Shown here one piece after another: positions 11,876 to 22,937 of a stretch of DNA of 64,000 nt. Source of the DNA: Mixophyes australis (lineage: Eukaryota; Chordata; Amphibia; Anura; Limnodynastidae); contig JAVHZZ010000003.1 of assembly GCA_036250195.1 (NCBI GenBank), forward strand, positions 53,869,521 to 53,933,520, given 5' to 3'. A program made the position numbers and the translations under genes. The number at the start of each line of letters is the position of its first letter. The stretch's first letter is position 1. The notes below the pieces were generated by a model. The model had not been told where the DNA came from, searched no databases, and was given only the letters and a program-made list of their open reading frames with translations.

Positions 11876-12875
11876 TGCTGCAACAGGCATTATAGTTGCG
11901 CCAGTTGTTTCATTTAAAATGTTCCATCTTTCTGTTGTAGACTAAATATCTTCCAGCAATTTAAACTGATTTTTTTTTGGTAAATTTTTCAGACATTTCA
12001 TATCACACTAGTGGTGTGGAACTATCCTTGTATCCCTATATTAGATATAAATGTTTGCATGATATGTTTTATTTATACATTGGAAATTAGCATTGCTTGT
12101 AGGATATTGTATCACATTTCTAGCATTCATCACTCGTTTTAGTTCAGTTCCTATGGTATTAATTACAATAGCGCAATAACCAATTGTCCCAGGGAATTTT
12201 GTCATAACCAATTGAATATTTTTCAATCAAATAGCCAGGTGCACACACAGCCTAACATATGGGATATTATAATGCCCACATTGAAAAAGTAATAAATGTT
12301 TAATATGTGGCAGAAATATTTAATTACTTGTTTTTAGCATCTGGTAGAAAGATGACTAGGTAGTGTTCAAGGAAATCAATTCTGTTGTATTGATCAACAC
12401 ATGAGAAAATGCACTATAACTATAGTATTGTTGTCCTTATATGAATGTACATTTTAGTGTTTCACTGTAGAAAATAAGAAAAATAAATGAGCACATATAA
12501 AAAAATATCTCCTTGGTTTGCTTACAACAACAGTGAGTAACCAAAAGTAACTTACTACAACCCATTTGTGTTTTTAGCACAAAATAAAGCCTATTTTGAA
12601 GTGTATTTCTTTTTCGACCACCAAAACATTTAAAATTCAAGCTGGGATTTGGTTAATTATTAAAACGCAATGCTCACCAATAAAAAAAATGTTGCTGTTA
12701 AACTGATCATTATTGTCACCAACCTTTTTAGGTTTGCTAATTGGTACCAGGAGATTACTATAGAACCACAGCATTTCCCACAAGTATCACAAGTATAGCA
12801 TGCTACAAGTGCAGACTTTTACCCACCAATAGGAAGTAAGGAACCTGAGATTGTCAAGGCACAAAAATGGTTATG
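11876..12875. other. AT-rich intergenic DNA, no gene seen
   Basis: Only short frames. No recognised repeat ends, exon pattern or RNA gene. Confidence 0.45.
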
Positions 12876-12877
12876 TT

Positions 12878-12920
12878 CACACACACACACACACACACAA
12901 TCATATATATATATTTATTT
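12878..12920. repeat. (AC)n and (TA)n microsatellite
   Basis: About 11 AC units followed by a TA-rich stretch, abutting the 5' end of the Helitron-like element. Confidence 0.85.
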
Positions 12921-12921
12921 A

Positions 12922-13607
12922 CTATATAAAAGCCTAGTGGCGTGTGTCTGTGTGTGAAAAAAAAAAAACAAGCTGCAGCGCCACCTGCTGGGCGAAGCTA
13001 TACACTGACCTACTAGATTCTTAGTGTGTGGGAAAAAAAACTCAGAAAGGGCTGAAATTTGCTGCAGCGCCACCTGCTGGGCGGAGTTATACACTGACCT
13101 ACTAAATTCTTAGTGTGTGTGGAAAAAAAACTCAGAAAGGGCTGAAATTTGGTATACTAAGATGTTTTTAATTTGTTAATTTAATTTGTTAATTGTTAAA
13201 AGTGTTTATAAAGATTTTAAAAAATATATATATATTTTCTTCAAGGAGAAGTGACAGTTGGGAGTGGTTGGTGGTTGCCGGGGGTGACAGTGGGGAGTGG
13301 TTGGTGGTTGCCGGAGGTGACAGAGCGAGAGGAGTGTGATACTCAGGACCGCTGAGAGAGATCCCTGTGTCTTTATAGACATCTGGATAGATGTGGCGAT
13401 AAAGATGAAGGATGAGGTGATGGAGAAAAATGATGAGGTGGTGACATGTGGACAAAACCACGTTAAAAAAGGGCGCTTGCATCAGGAAGTAACGCTCTTC
13501 CCCTGAGGAGGCCTGGGCTAGCCCCAAATGCATGACAAGAACCTTTTTAACACCTTAAGTAGCTTCATTTGACTATAATGCATGAGTATCATGCACGGGT
13601 TAACTTG
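12922..13607 (+). mobile_element. Non-autonomous Helitron-like element
   Basis: The 5' end CTATATAAAAGCCTAGTGGC and the CAGCGCCACCTGCTGGGCG block resemble vertebrate Helitron 5' regions. Near the 3' end a perfect hairpin GCATGA-gta-TCATGC (13580-13594) precedes the terminus ACGGGTTAACTTG by about 10 nt, as expected for rolling-circle elements. The end CTTG departs from the usual CTRR, and the start lacks the usual TC. There are no inverted repeats or target duplication. An internal 89-bp segment is tandemly doubled (12972-13150). No Rep-helicase is encoded. Confidence 0.55.
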
Positions 13608-13611
13608 TATT

Positions 13612-13642
<31 letters not shown>

Positions 13643-13773
13643 GTATACATATGTATATATATATATATATATGTATATGTATATACATATGTATACATAT
13701 ATGTATACATATATATATATTTATATATGTATACATATATGTATACATATGTATATATATATATATGTATATG

Positions 13774-13808
<35 letters not shown>
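13612..13808. repeat. TA-rich array, (TATATG/TATACA)n
   Basis: About 200 bp of alternating purine-pyrimidine sequence. Frames here encode Ile/Tyr runs on both strands and are artefacts. Long alternating TA tracts can extrude as cruciforms. Confidence 0.9.
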
Positions 13809-13812
<4 letters not shown>

Positions 13813-13990
13813 GATGGTCACTGACCCCCGTGTTTTGGTTTTGGTTTTGGATCTGGATTACCTTCGTGTTTTGGTTTTGGTTTTGGTTTTGGTTTTGCAA
13901 AACCGCCCTTGCGTGTTTTGGTTTTGTTTTGCTTGTTTTTGTTTTGCTATTTTTGAAAAAAATACAATTTTTTTGGTCTAAAATAACCTA
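13809..13990 (-). mobile_element. hAT terminal fragment (TAGAGATG... end)
   Basis: Begins TAGAGATGGTCACTGACCCC followed by GTGTTTTGG/TTTTGG repeats. This matches the terminus at 15580 and, more loosely, the 3' end of the 5.8-kb hAT at 53094 read in reverse. Only one end is present, so it is a fragment. Confidence 0.6.
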
Positions 13991-15577
13991 ATTTAGTGCT
14001 CCACCAGTTTCTTAGATAAGTGAGGTAATTCATAAGCTATTAAATGATGAAAAAAACAGTTTAATCCCTGGTAGGCCGTCCTTAATTCGAACACTTGTCT
14101 GCAAATTATACAGACAAACCTGGTTGTCTACCTCCTCAATCTTTGATTATTGGCAATGTAGCCATCGTCTTTGGGTGTATATTACACCCGCCACTTGTAG
14201 TTGAATATAAAAAAGCAGGCTGCACAGACTGTGGAATTAGAAAGTAAAATTAAATGTACCACGGTAGTTTGGTGGCTATCTATGCCCCCCCAACAACCCC
14301 CCCCCCCCCCTCGCTGTACTCAGTGTAATGTTAAACTTTGCAGTGGTTATATATTGAGATTTGTCAAGGATGACCGTTATTTTAAAAATTTCAGACGTCT
14401 CACACAGACAGACTCTTGTTTGAATATTTTGCATCCTACATACACGTTTTCTTTTTTAAATCTCTTCACAAGCAAGTTTTATGCATGTTTTACATTACAT
14501 TGCACTTCTGCAAGTGTGTAGGGCAGAAAGTACTTTGCCGTGCAGCGAATTACGAGCTGTGATAAACAGAACCCTCTGGCACATTTAGAGTTCTGCTTGC
14601 ATTCATGTGACATACTTTTTTGGTAACTTATGTTGCAGGCTGGAAAAATGTCATAGATCATGAAGGAGAAATCATAGGACACATTCATGCACACTGGGAA
14701 CCGGTTATATATAGTATAAGCAATCAGTTTTTTTTTTGTGTTTTTTTTAAAGAGTGCATGCTAATGTAAATCACACAATCCTTTAAAAAAAACAAAAAAA
14801 ACCCTCCAGTTTCAATTGATCCTATAAATCGAAAGGATACTTTACATTATGTCATTTTTACACAGTCTCCAGAGATAATCTTAATGGAGAAATAGAGCTT
14901 TTTTCAACACTTGTATAAAGCTTTTAGTATCCAATTTCAGCTGTGATGTTAAAAATCACTTCCCCGCGTGGTCTTTTTCTTTTAGTTTAATTTGCCTCCT
15001 TGACATACTGCACAGTTCTCAGCAAGACTGGTTTATTCTGCATGATATAATGCTCTGCGCTGACCTCCCACTCCTGTACGTTTTATACATTATATTTTTT
15101 TCTACCCTGCATACATTGCTCTGGATACATGTCTCAAGGAGAAATTAACACATTCTTCCAAAGGATGATGATGTTTCTATACATACAACTTTAAGAATGA
15201 CTATATAAGTAGCAGTGAAGTTGGTCAATTATGTAAAAAAAAATAGATAAAACTATGTTTTCATCAGTTGCTTTATAAATGGCATTCCTAGTTATCTTCT
15301 TAAATCTCTGCATTTATAAGGTGTTTTTTTTTTTTTAAATATCACCATAACAGACTTCACTTCACTTTCCATAACTGCTCAGTGATTCTAGTGATGACTG
15401 ATTTTCTCTGATAACTGCCCAACTCCTGTCTCACCAGTGCATGGAGACAATTTAACAGGTTTGCAGACCTGCTAAGCATTATCTGCTCTCCAAATTTGTT
15501 GAGTACCACAAATGGACTGGAAAAGGATGCAGAAGGGCTAGCTATGTACTCAACATCTCAGATAAGCTATTTTAGTT
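13991..15577. other. No gene identified; mostly non-repetitive in appearance
   Basis: Contains a homopolymer C run at about 14299-14310 but no recognised repeat. 14820-15200 has balanced, complex composition without long frames and could be unique or conserved non-coding sequence. Confidence 0.4.
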
Positions 15578-15985
15578 AGAGGTGTACACTGACCCCCGTG
15601 TTTTGGTTTTGATTTTAGTTTTGTATCTGTATTAAGTTCGTGTTTTGCTTTTGGCAAAACCGCCCTCACGTTTTTTGGTTTTGGTTTTGGATCTATATTT
15701 TTTACAAAAAAAATAATTTTGCTCTTTATTTTTTTCTACATTATTATTAACATTAATAACACTAATTTCCAGTCAATTTTGAACACCTTACAGTTCACAA
15801 TATTATTTTCATCCACTTTCGGCCAAGGATTGGAGCAAGCTGGCTGGATACAAAGCGACAGAGCAATGGCACAAACACACGGCAGTTCACAGCACTTCTA
15901 GGTAAAAAAGTGGTGCAAGATAGAGTTGTCCTTTGGCTCTCCCACCCGCTCTTATGTAAGATATTGAAAAGGACATGTTCAGTTT

Positions 15986-16047
15986 AACAAACCAAGCACT
16001 CCAGCGACAAGGAGAGCCACTTTTGTGATTGAAGTGCTTGGTTTGTT
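15986..16047 (-). other. Stem-loop in the hAT 3' untranslated module, copy 1
   Basis: Arms AACAAACCAAGCACT and AGTGCTTGGTTTGTT pair across a loop of about 30 nt. The same structure occurs at 16761-16822, is half broken at 17735-17786, and occurs with paired base changes at 49971-50032 in the 5.8-kb hAT. It may be a transcript-end hairpin or a transposase-binding palindrome. Confidence 0.6.
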
Positions 16048-16760
16048 TGGGCCCCCACAAAACAAGCTTCCAATAGCTTAGCTGCCTTAAGCCCAACAGT
16101 GCTGTTAATGAACTCTACAGTGACAAGATGTTGTTGTCATCATCTTCACCCTCATCAGTGTGTACATCATCCTTACACAATATTAAATCATCCCCAGTGG
16201 AATGCACCATTACAGAAGTCTCTGTATTTTGATTTAATTGCCGGTTCAGGCATTCATCGTGGAATTTGTAGTTCATTTTGGTGAACATCATCTTTTAGAC
16301 ATTTTTAGGAAGTAGACTCCTACGCCACTTGCTGACTAGGTGAGCAGCTTAGTTAATGCAGAGCAAGTTTGTACATCGGTCTCCAATTTGCCTTTTTTTC
16401 CTCCCAGTATGTAAAGGGTCTGTCTGACATGTGTATTTGTACACTGTCATTAAAAACATCCTCCTCCATTCTTTGGATGTTGATAGTAGGATCAGGTGGA
16501 GTTACAGCAATGGTGTCACAAATTTTGGTCAATTCTTTTAGAGTAAATCAGACCAGATGTCAAAAAGTTGTGCTGAGTCATCTGCATCATCAATGGGTAT
16601 CTTGGAAATGCTAAGTTTTGCAAAGCACACAACAGTTTATAGCACATCTAGGTAACATTGGCACACAGCAGTAGCTGAAAGGAAAAGAGGTGCAAGATGG
16701 AATTGTCCTTGGGCCCTCCAACCCACCCTTATAATGGATCTTAAAAAGGACATGCACACT

Positions 16761-16822
16761 AACAAACTAAGCACTTCAGTGACAAGGAGTGCCACTTTTG
16801 TGGCTGAAGTGCTTGGTTTGTT
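16761..16822 (-). other. Stem-loop in the hAT 3' untranslated module, copy 2
   Basis: Arms AACAAACTAAGCACTTCAG and CTGAAGTGCTTGGTTTGTT pair almost completely. Same position relative to the flanking untranslated sequence as copy 1. Confidence 0.6.
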
Positions 16823-17044
16823 TTGGCTCCCACAAAACAAGGTAACAATGGGCTTAAAGCAGGTAAGCTAACAGTTCTGTCAATGAGCTCTAAGACTGCA
16901 GCCAAACACACAGCAGTTCATAGCACATTTAGGAAACATTGCTACACAGCAGTGGCAGAAAAGAAAAGTGGTGCAAGTTGGAATTGTCCTTCGGAACTCC
17001 CACCCACCCTTATGTTGGATTGACATAATATGATTGATGGGCAG

Positions 17045-17290
17045 CAGAGTAGACGAGGTTATAAGGTTGAAAATCCCCATCCCTAGACATGTCCCTATCC
17101 CTATCCCTAGACCTGTCCCTATCCCTATTCCTACACCTGTCCCTATCCCTAAACCTATCCCTATCCCTGTCACTAGGCATGTCCTTAACCATATTCCTAG
17201 CCACATATTTAATATTGTCCACATTTGAATAGTCTACCTAATCATACTGTCCACCATGTGAATTGGCGACCTAATAATACTGTTGAAACC
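17045..17290. repeat. Telomere-like (CCCTAT)n core with CCTAATNATACTGT unit, locus 1
   Basis: From AAGGTTGAAAATCCCC onwards come about twenty degenerate CCCTAT/CCCTAG hexamers (to about 17190), then copies of a roughly 30-bp unit (GTCCACATTTGAATAGTCTACCTAATCATACT and variants). The same combination occurs at 57700-57900. The hexamers resemble but are not the vertebrate telomere repeat. It interrupts the hAT relic. Confidence 0.6.
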
Positions 17291-18330
17291 TCAATTGTCG
17301 AGTGTTACACAAGCTGATACACAAAGCCCAAAATGTCAAACAGTGCAAGATGCAATTGTCCTTGAAAAATATGTTAAAAAGGTTAAACAAACTCACATAC
17401 AAACAGGAGGGATAGCAGGTACAGTTTAATAAACCAAGTAACTCTAAGACTGATGGCTTTTCGCTGTTCCTTCATCCTCTGAAGAATATAAAGGGTGCAA
17501 TTCCACCTTGTTACCACCTCTTGCTTCAGTTGGTGGCAGGGCAAATTAAATTGTTCTTGTAGCTGCTGCAATCTAATCAACAGAGCAACGACACAAACAC
17601 ACGGCAGTTCATTGCACATCTAGGAAACAATGCCACACAGCAGTGGCAGAAAAGAAAAGTGGTGCGAGATGGAATTGTCCACGGCCCCTCCCACCCACTG
17701 TTATTTTGGATCTGAAAAAGGACATGCACACTTGAACAAACCAAGCACTTCAGCGACAATGACTGGCACTTTTGTGTCTGAAGTGGTTACAAGGTTACAA
17801 TGGACTAAAGGCACCTAAGCTAACAGTGCTGTTAATGAACTCTACAGTGGCAAGAAGCGGTTGATATCATCCTCAGCTTCATCCTCACCCTCATCAGTGT
17901 GAACATCATCCTCACAGAATCTTAATTTATTACAGCTGGAATCTACCATTACAAAAATCTCTGTACTTTGATGTAATTGCTGGTAATGGCCTTCCTCGTG
18001 GAATTTGTAGTTCATTTTGATGAACATCATCTTTTCCACATTTGTAGGAAGTAACTTCCTATGACGATCACTGACAAGGTTCCTGGCTGTGCTGAAAATT
18101 CTTTTTGAGTACACACTGGAGGGTGGGCAGCTTAGGTATTGCAAACCAAGTTTGTACATAGGTCTCCAAATTGCCTTATTTTCCTTTCAGTATGTTAAGG
18201 GACTGTCTGATGTGTCTATTTCTACACTGTCATTAAAATAATCCTCCAGTATCCTTTGGATGTTGATAGTAAGATCAGGTGGAGTTATTCCAAAAGCAAT
18301 CTCCTTATTCTTCTCAGTAAGAAATAAAGT

Positions 18331-18691
18331 CCTCAGGTATGTTGCCTGCTCCGGTCCTCAGAGCGTCCCTCTGTTGTAAACCAGGCAATAGGTGCACTGC
18401 GACAAAAATAGAATAATAAAACTCTTCAAAATTGTTAGTCGGCATTTAATAAAGACAGTTCTGATGTCCTCTCACTCTCATGATTAAGTTAAACCATCAA
18501 CGAAAGTAAATTCTGTGGCATTTTAGCAGAAAAACAGAAAAATGTAAACAAATGAAGGTGGTCGTCCTAACGCGTTAGTAGATTTAATGTATTCACTCTT
18601 TCCTTCATGCACATATTTCAAAAGTTAGGTGTAGATTGATATTTCACCTTTAAAAGTGCCAGGTGTCCGTAGCTCCTTTTTTCATGTCAAA
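18331..18691. other. No gene identified
   Basis: Short frames only, between the hAT relic and the satellite-bearing MITE. Confidence 0.4.
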
Positions 18692-18711
18692 CAGTGGTGG
18701 AAGTGGGGGTC

Positions 18712-20636
18712 TATATGGTGGTATATGGGGATATATGGTGGTATATGGTGGTATATGGTGATATATGGTGGTAGATGGTGGTATATGGTGATATATGGTG
18801 GTATATGGTGGTATATGGTGGTATATGGTGGTATATGTTGATATATGGTGGTATATGGTGGTATATGGTGATATATGGTGGTATATGGTGGTATATGGTG
18901 GTATATGGTGATATATGGTGGTATATGGTGGTATATGGTGATATATGGTGGTATATGGTGGTATATGGTGATATATGGTGGTATATGGTGATATATGGTG
19001 GTATATGGTGGTATATGGTGGTATATGGTGGTATATGGTGATATATGGTGGTATATGGTGGTATATGGTGATATATGGTGGTATATGGTGATATATGGTG
19101 GTATATGGTGGTATATGGTGGTATATGGTGATATATGGTGGTATATGGTGGTATATGGTGATATATGGTGGTATATGGTGGTATATGGTGGTATATGGTG
19201 ATATATGGTGGTATATGGTGGTATATGGTGATATATGGTGGTATATGGTGGTATATGGTGATATATGGTGGTATATGGTGATATATTGATATATGGTGGT
19301 ATATGGTGGTATATGGTGGTATATGGTGATATATAGTGGTATATTGTGGTATATGGTGATATATGGTGGTATATGGTGATATATGGTGGTATATGGTGGT
19401 ATATGGTGATATATGGTGGTATATGGTGGTATATGGTGGTATATGGTGATATATGGTGGTATATGGTGGTATATGGTGATATATGGTGGTATATGGTGGT
19501 ATATGGTGGTATATGGTGATATATGGTGGTATATGGTGGTATATGGTGATATCTGTCTGTATGAGTCTGTGTGTGAGTGTGTGTCTATATTAGGGAATTT
19601 AGACTGTAAGCTCCAATGGGGCAGGGACAGATGTGAGTGAGTTCTCTGTACAGCGCTGCGGAAACAGTGGCGCTATATAAATAAATGGTGATGATGATGA
19701 TGATGATATGGTGGTATATGGTGATATATGGTGGTATATGGTGGTATATGGTGATATATGGTGGTATATGGTGATATATGGTGGTATATGGTGGTATATG
19801 GTGGTATATGGTGATATATGGTGGTATATGGTGATATATGGTGGTATATGGTGGTATATGGTGGTATATGGTGGTATATGGTGATATATGGTGGTATATG
19901 GTGGTATATGGTGGTATATGGTGATATATGGTGGTATATGGTGGTATATGGTGATATATAGTGGTATATGGTGGTATATGGTGATATATGGTGATATATG
20001 GTGATATATGGTGGTATATGGTGATATATGGTGGTATATGGTGGTATATGGTGATATATGGTGGTATATGGTGGTATATGGTGGTATATGGTGATATATG
20101 GTGGTATATGGTGGTATATGGTGATATATGGTGGTATATGGTGATATATGGTGGTATATGGTGGTATATGGTGGTATATGGTGGTATATGGAGATATATG
20201 GTGGTATATGGTGGTATATGGTGATATATGGTGGTATATGGTGATATATGGTGGTATATGGTGGTATATGGTGATATATGGTGGTATATGGTGATATATG
20301 GTGGTATATGGTGGTATATGGTGGTATATGGTGATATATGGTGGTATATGGTGATATATGGTGGTATATGGTGGTATATGGTGGTATATGGTGATATATA
20401 GTGGTATATGGTGGTATATGGTGATATATGGTGATATATGGTGATATATGGTGGTATATGGTGATATATGGTGGTATATGGTGGTATATGGTGATATATG
20501 GTGGTATATGGTGGTATATGGTGGTATATGGTGATATATGGTGGTATATGGTGGTATATGGTGATATATGGTGGTATATGGTGATATATGGTGGTATATG
20601 GTGGTATATGGTGGTATATGGTGGTATATGGTGGTA
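18712..20636. repeat. Decamer satellite (GGTGGTATAT / GGTGATATAT)n
   Basis: About 175 ten-base units differing mainly at one G/A position, interrupted once by a SINE tail (19558-19710). The order of G- and A-type units from 19951 recurs exactly over 24 units from 20391, revealing a 440-bp higher-order duplication. Long minus-strand frames of 347 and 338 codons encode only HHIPPYTTIY repeats and are not genes. Confidence 0.9.
19558..19710 (+). mobile_element. SINE 3' tail fragment inside the satellite
   Basis: GGGAATTTAGACTGTAAGCT, GGGGCAGGGACAG, CAGCGCTGCGG, GGCGCTATATAAATAAATGG and a (GAT)n tract match the 3' third of the window's SINEs. The head with A and B boxes is absent. Its (GAT)n end runs straight into GATATGGTGG of the array. 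Confidence 0.75.
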
Positions 20637-20764
20637 CGCCATACAGCCTCTTCTCCTACTGCCTTCATTGTGAAACCATTAAATTCCATTCACTTACATT
20701 CTCGTCATATTTTTCATAGCGCTACTTCTAGATTTCCACTTCTAAATTCCCACCTCGATCACTG

Positions 20765-21391
20765 ATGGTAAGTATAATGGCTTTTCGAACTGAATGGAGA
20801 GGATATGTTTAATCTTATAGCAAAGTGGTCCAGAACCTGGACTTTCTTTACTTAAGAAATCAATGCATATTTACTTTTTTGTCATATAGCCGTGGCCATA
20901 TAACTCATATAACTGATGTAGCTCTGCTAGTATATGCTATGGACCTCTATTGATTATATATCCATTAGCAAAAGGCTACATCTTGCTTCTTTCAGCCAAA
21001 ATTATGTATTAACCTTCCACTGGTACCTCACACAGTAAAATTTTTGACCCTTTTACTGTCTAAGCTGCCTCATTCTTCTGCCCCTGTGACTCCCTATCCC
21101 CCGTCCTGTGCCTGCCTGTACTCTTCAGGGCCTTCAATGTTGCACGCCTTAAAATGATCACTTTAGAAGAAAGAGGAATTAAAACTGTGCACTGCCTCCT
21201 TCAGTGACTGTATGAAGAAAGCATGGTTACTGGCAGTGGGAGTAGAGATACAAGGATGGAATTATTGTCATCCCCTTTTTTCTTCTGCAGTAACTATATA
21301 AGAAGTGTAATAGTGGAAGCATCAAGGAGAGAGTGCATGATAGGAACGTCTTTTAATTCTCACTATAGTATATAACCAGCACTACACTCTA
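20765..21391. other. No gene identified
   Basis: Short frames only and no recognised repeat ends. Confidence 0.45.
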
Positions 21392-21568
21392 GGGGGTAAA
21401 TTTATCAAGCTGCGGGTTTGAAAAAGTGGAGATGTTGCCTATAGCAACCAATCAGATTCTAGTTATCATTTATTTAGTACATTCTACAAAATGACAACTG
21501 TAATTTGATTGGCTGCTATAGGGAACATCTACACTTTTCCAAACCCACAACTTGATAAATTTACCCCC
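21392..21568. mobile_element. 177-bp MITE, copy 1
   Basis: Inverted ends GGGGGTAAATTTATCAAG and CTTGATAAATTTACCCCC, with the interior GCCTATAGCAACCAATCAG mirrored by its complement. Copies of identical length are at 38164-38340 and 41788-41964. It is short, non-coding and PIF/Harbinger-like in appearance, but the target duplication is not clear. Confidence 0.7.
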
Positions 21569-22380
21569 AGAGATTAAGGGCTTGATGCTGAGTTGGACGT
21601 ATACCCCTTTGCGTACCGTGCACATGCCCACAAAGAGGACGCACGCATATGAATGCAGAGTACACCTGTCTCTACTTACGACTGGAGAGGCGGTATTGGT
21701 AAGGAAAGGGGCAATTTATCATATGCCAAGTACAGTAAGGGTGTGTTCACACAAATGTGGCTGAGGCAGACAAGCACACAGGTGCATATATGCCTGTCCG
21801 GAGCTGTATCTTTTGAACTTACTAGAGGTCAGATGCAAATATACGCTCAAGATGATGACGGTTACCCAGTGGGATCTGGGAGCCAGGGCAAGTTGGCACT
21901 TTTGGTTCCAGGGTGCCAGCATGTCCAGGCAGCCATGGGTATGCTGGCGCTTCTAGTACTACAAGTGTAAATCATGCTCAAACACTTAATGGCAGCCTGG
22001 GCATGCTAGGACCTGTAGTGCACCACAGACAAAATGTATTTTAACATTTATTTTATTCATATTACCCCAAACCTACTGCCCCAGGGGTATGGGAAAAGCA
22101 CTAGTGATAATCAGCACAAGGTCGGTTATACCTAGATGAGGGCCGCATTTTTACTCTGGGCCTGATCTCCCTAGGGAATCCAGCTCCAGTCTAGCATGGA
22201 ATTATGGCAGGGGGACCCCATGCTGTGGATTTCCCTGTTATAGTACTCCCAGTAAGGGCTGGCTGGAAGTCTAGTGCTGATACTAACAAATTCAATAGGG
22301 AGACCACACTTTTTGTCCCCCCAAAGTTGCCAGTACCAGCCTAGGCTGGCAGCACAAGAGCTGGTTAAGATGTTTGCGGG
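21569..22380. repeat. Dispersed repeat of unassigned family
   Basis: Contains blocks I associate with high-copy frog repeats: a GGGCTTGATGCTGAGTTGGA start like a Harbinger end, and a GGGTGCCAGCATG / AGTGCACCACAGACAAAATG block. No open frame and no matching right end were found. Confidence 0.35.
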
Positions 22381-22390
22381 GTCACGATGT

Positions 22391-22503
22391 GTTTTTAAAA
22401 ATGATTTATTTATATGCCTTACGGGGCATCTACGACTGATGCACTTTATGTGTATCGGTCGCAGTGGCCCCATAAGGCCATTAAATAAATCATTTTAAAA
22501 AAC
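22391..22503. repeat. Fold-back element (about 110 bp)
   Basis: TTAAAAATGATTTATTTA plus TGCCTTACGGGGC is mirrored by GCCCCATAAGGC plus TAAATAAATCATTTTAA around a GC-rich centre. It may be the right-hand part of the repeat just upstream. Confidence 0.6.
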
Positions 22504-22697
22504 AGCATGAGAAGGGTGAGTGTGGCTCGAAATCCTAAGTAAAGTATGGGATGGAATTTATACGTAAATTGCTTCTGACTCTACATAAAGCCCTGAGTGG
22601 TGGGAGCAGGTTGAAAGTGTAAAGGAGGGTGGTGGACTAAGCCATGGTAAGCTTCTCTGAAAGGGTAAGCATTCAAGGTATTTTGCCCTCTCTTTAG

Positions 22698-22891
22698 GAT
22701 GTAAGCTCTTACGAACAGGACCCTCTTCCCTCCTGTCTCTCTACCTGTTCTTCTCCTCCAACTGTGCTAGTTATGTTTGGAGCTGTTGAAGTATTGCTAT
22801 TTCTGTTTACAGTCCTGTTCTGTTTTACCCAATATAGTCCACTGTCTGGCTACTGAAAAATCACGTGGTGCCCTATAAATAATGATTCTTG

Positions 22892-22936
<45 letters not shown>

Positions 22937-22937
22937 T
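22698..22937 (+). mobile_element. L2/CR1-like LINE tail with (AAT)n end
   Basis: GATGTAAGCTCTTACGAACA, CCCTCTTCCC, TGTGCTAGTTATG, then GGTGCCCTATAAATAATGAT and about 15 AAT units. The layout equals the tails of the L2 LINEs at 42893 and 54572. No coding part is recognised upstream. Confidence 0.5.

Larger units (their letters stand above)
15580..18330 (-). pseudogene. Rearranged hAT transposon with duplicated transposase 3' ends
   Basis: On the minus strand, 18159-17842 encodes PPSSVYSKRIFSTARNLVSD and NVEKMMFIKMN, the C-terminal hAT dimerisation domain. 17580-17440 encodes an upstream core piece (TRWNCTLYILQRMKEQ), and 16600-16140 is a decayed second copy of the same C-terminal exon. Four copies of a 3' untranslated module surround these (about 15860-16115, 16620-16900, 16905-17025, 17585-17850). 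The terminus TTAGAGGTGTACACTGACCCC is at 15580; the other end is not found. Coding pieces are out of order, so the enzyme is dead. The dimerisation domain normally assembles the transposase. Confidence 0.7.
18692..20764. mobile_element. hAT-like MITE inflated by a decamer satellite (family member A)
   Basis: The left end CAGTGGTGGAAGTGGGGGT and the right end ...CACCTCGATCACTG enclose the array and the family's right-hand block CTCCTACTGCCTTCATTG. Flanking octamers ATGTCAAA and ATGGTAAG match at 5 of 8 positions, compatible with an old 8-bp duplication. Related members are at 34280-34419 (140 bp, not expanded) and 35818-36865 (a different array). The satellite appears to have grown from the left subterminal TATATGGTGGTAT. 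Confidence 0.65.

Noticed and set aside
13569..13981. Several overlapping frames of 73-118 codons on both strands
   Set aside because: They encode Ile/Tyr runs from a TA-rich microsatellite.
17010..17228. RD-dipeptide frame (RDRDRDRFRDRDR) resembling splicing-factor RD/RS domains
   Set aside because: It is the complement of the CCCTAT hexamer run and has no flanking RNA-binding domain or exon structure.
19599..20689. Minus-strand frames of 347 and 338 codons
   Set aside because: They translate the decamer satellite (HHIPPYTTIY repeats) and differ only by frame; no start context, domain or non-repetitive body.
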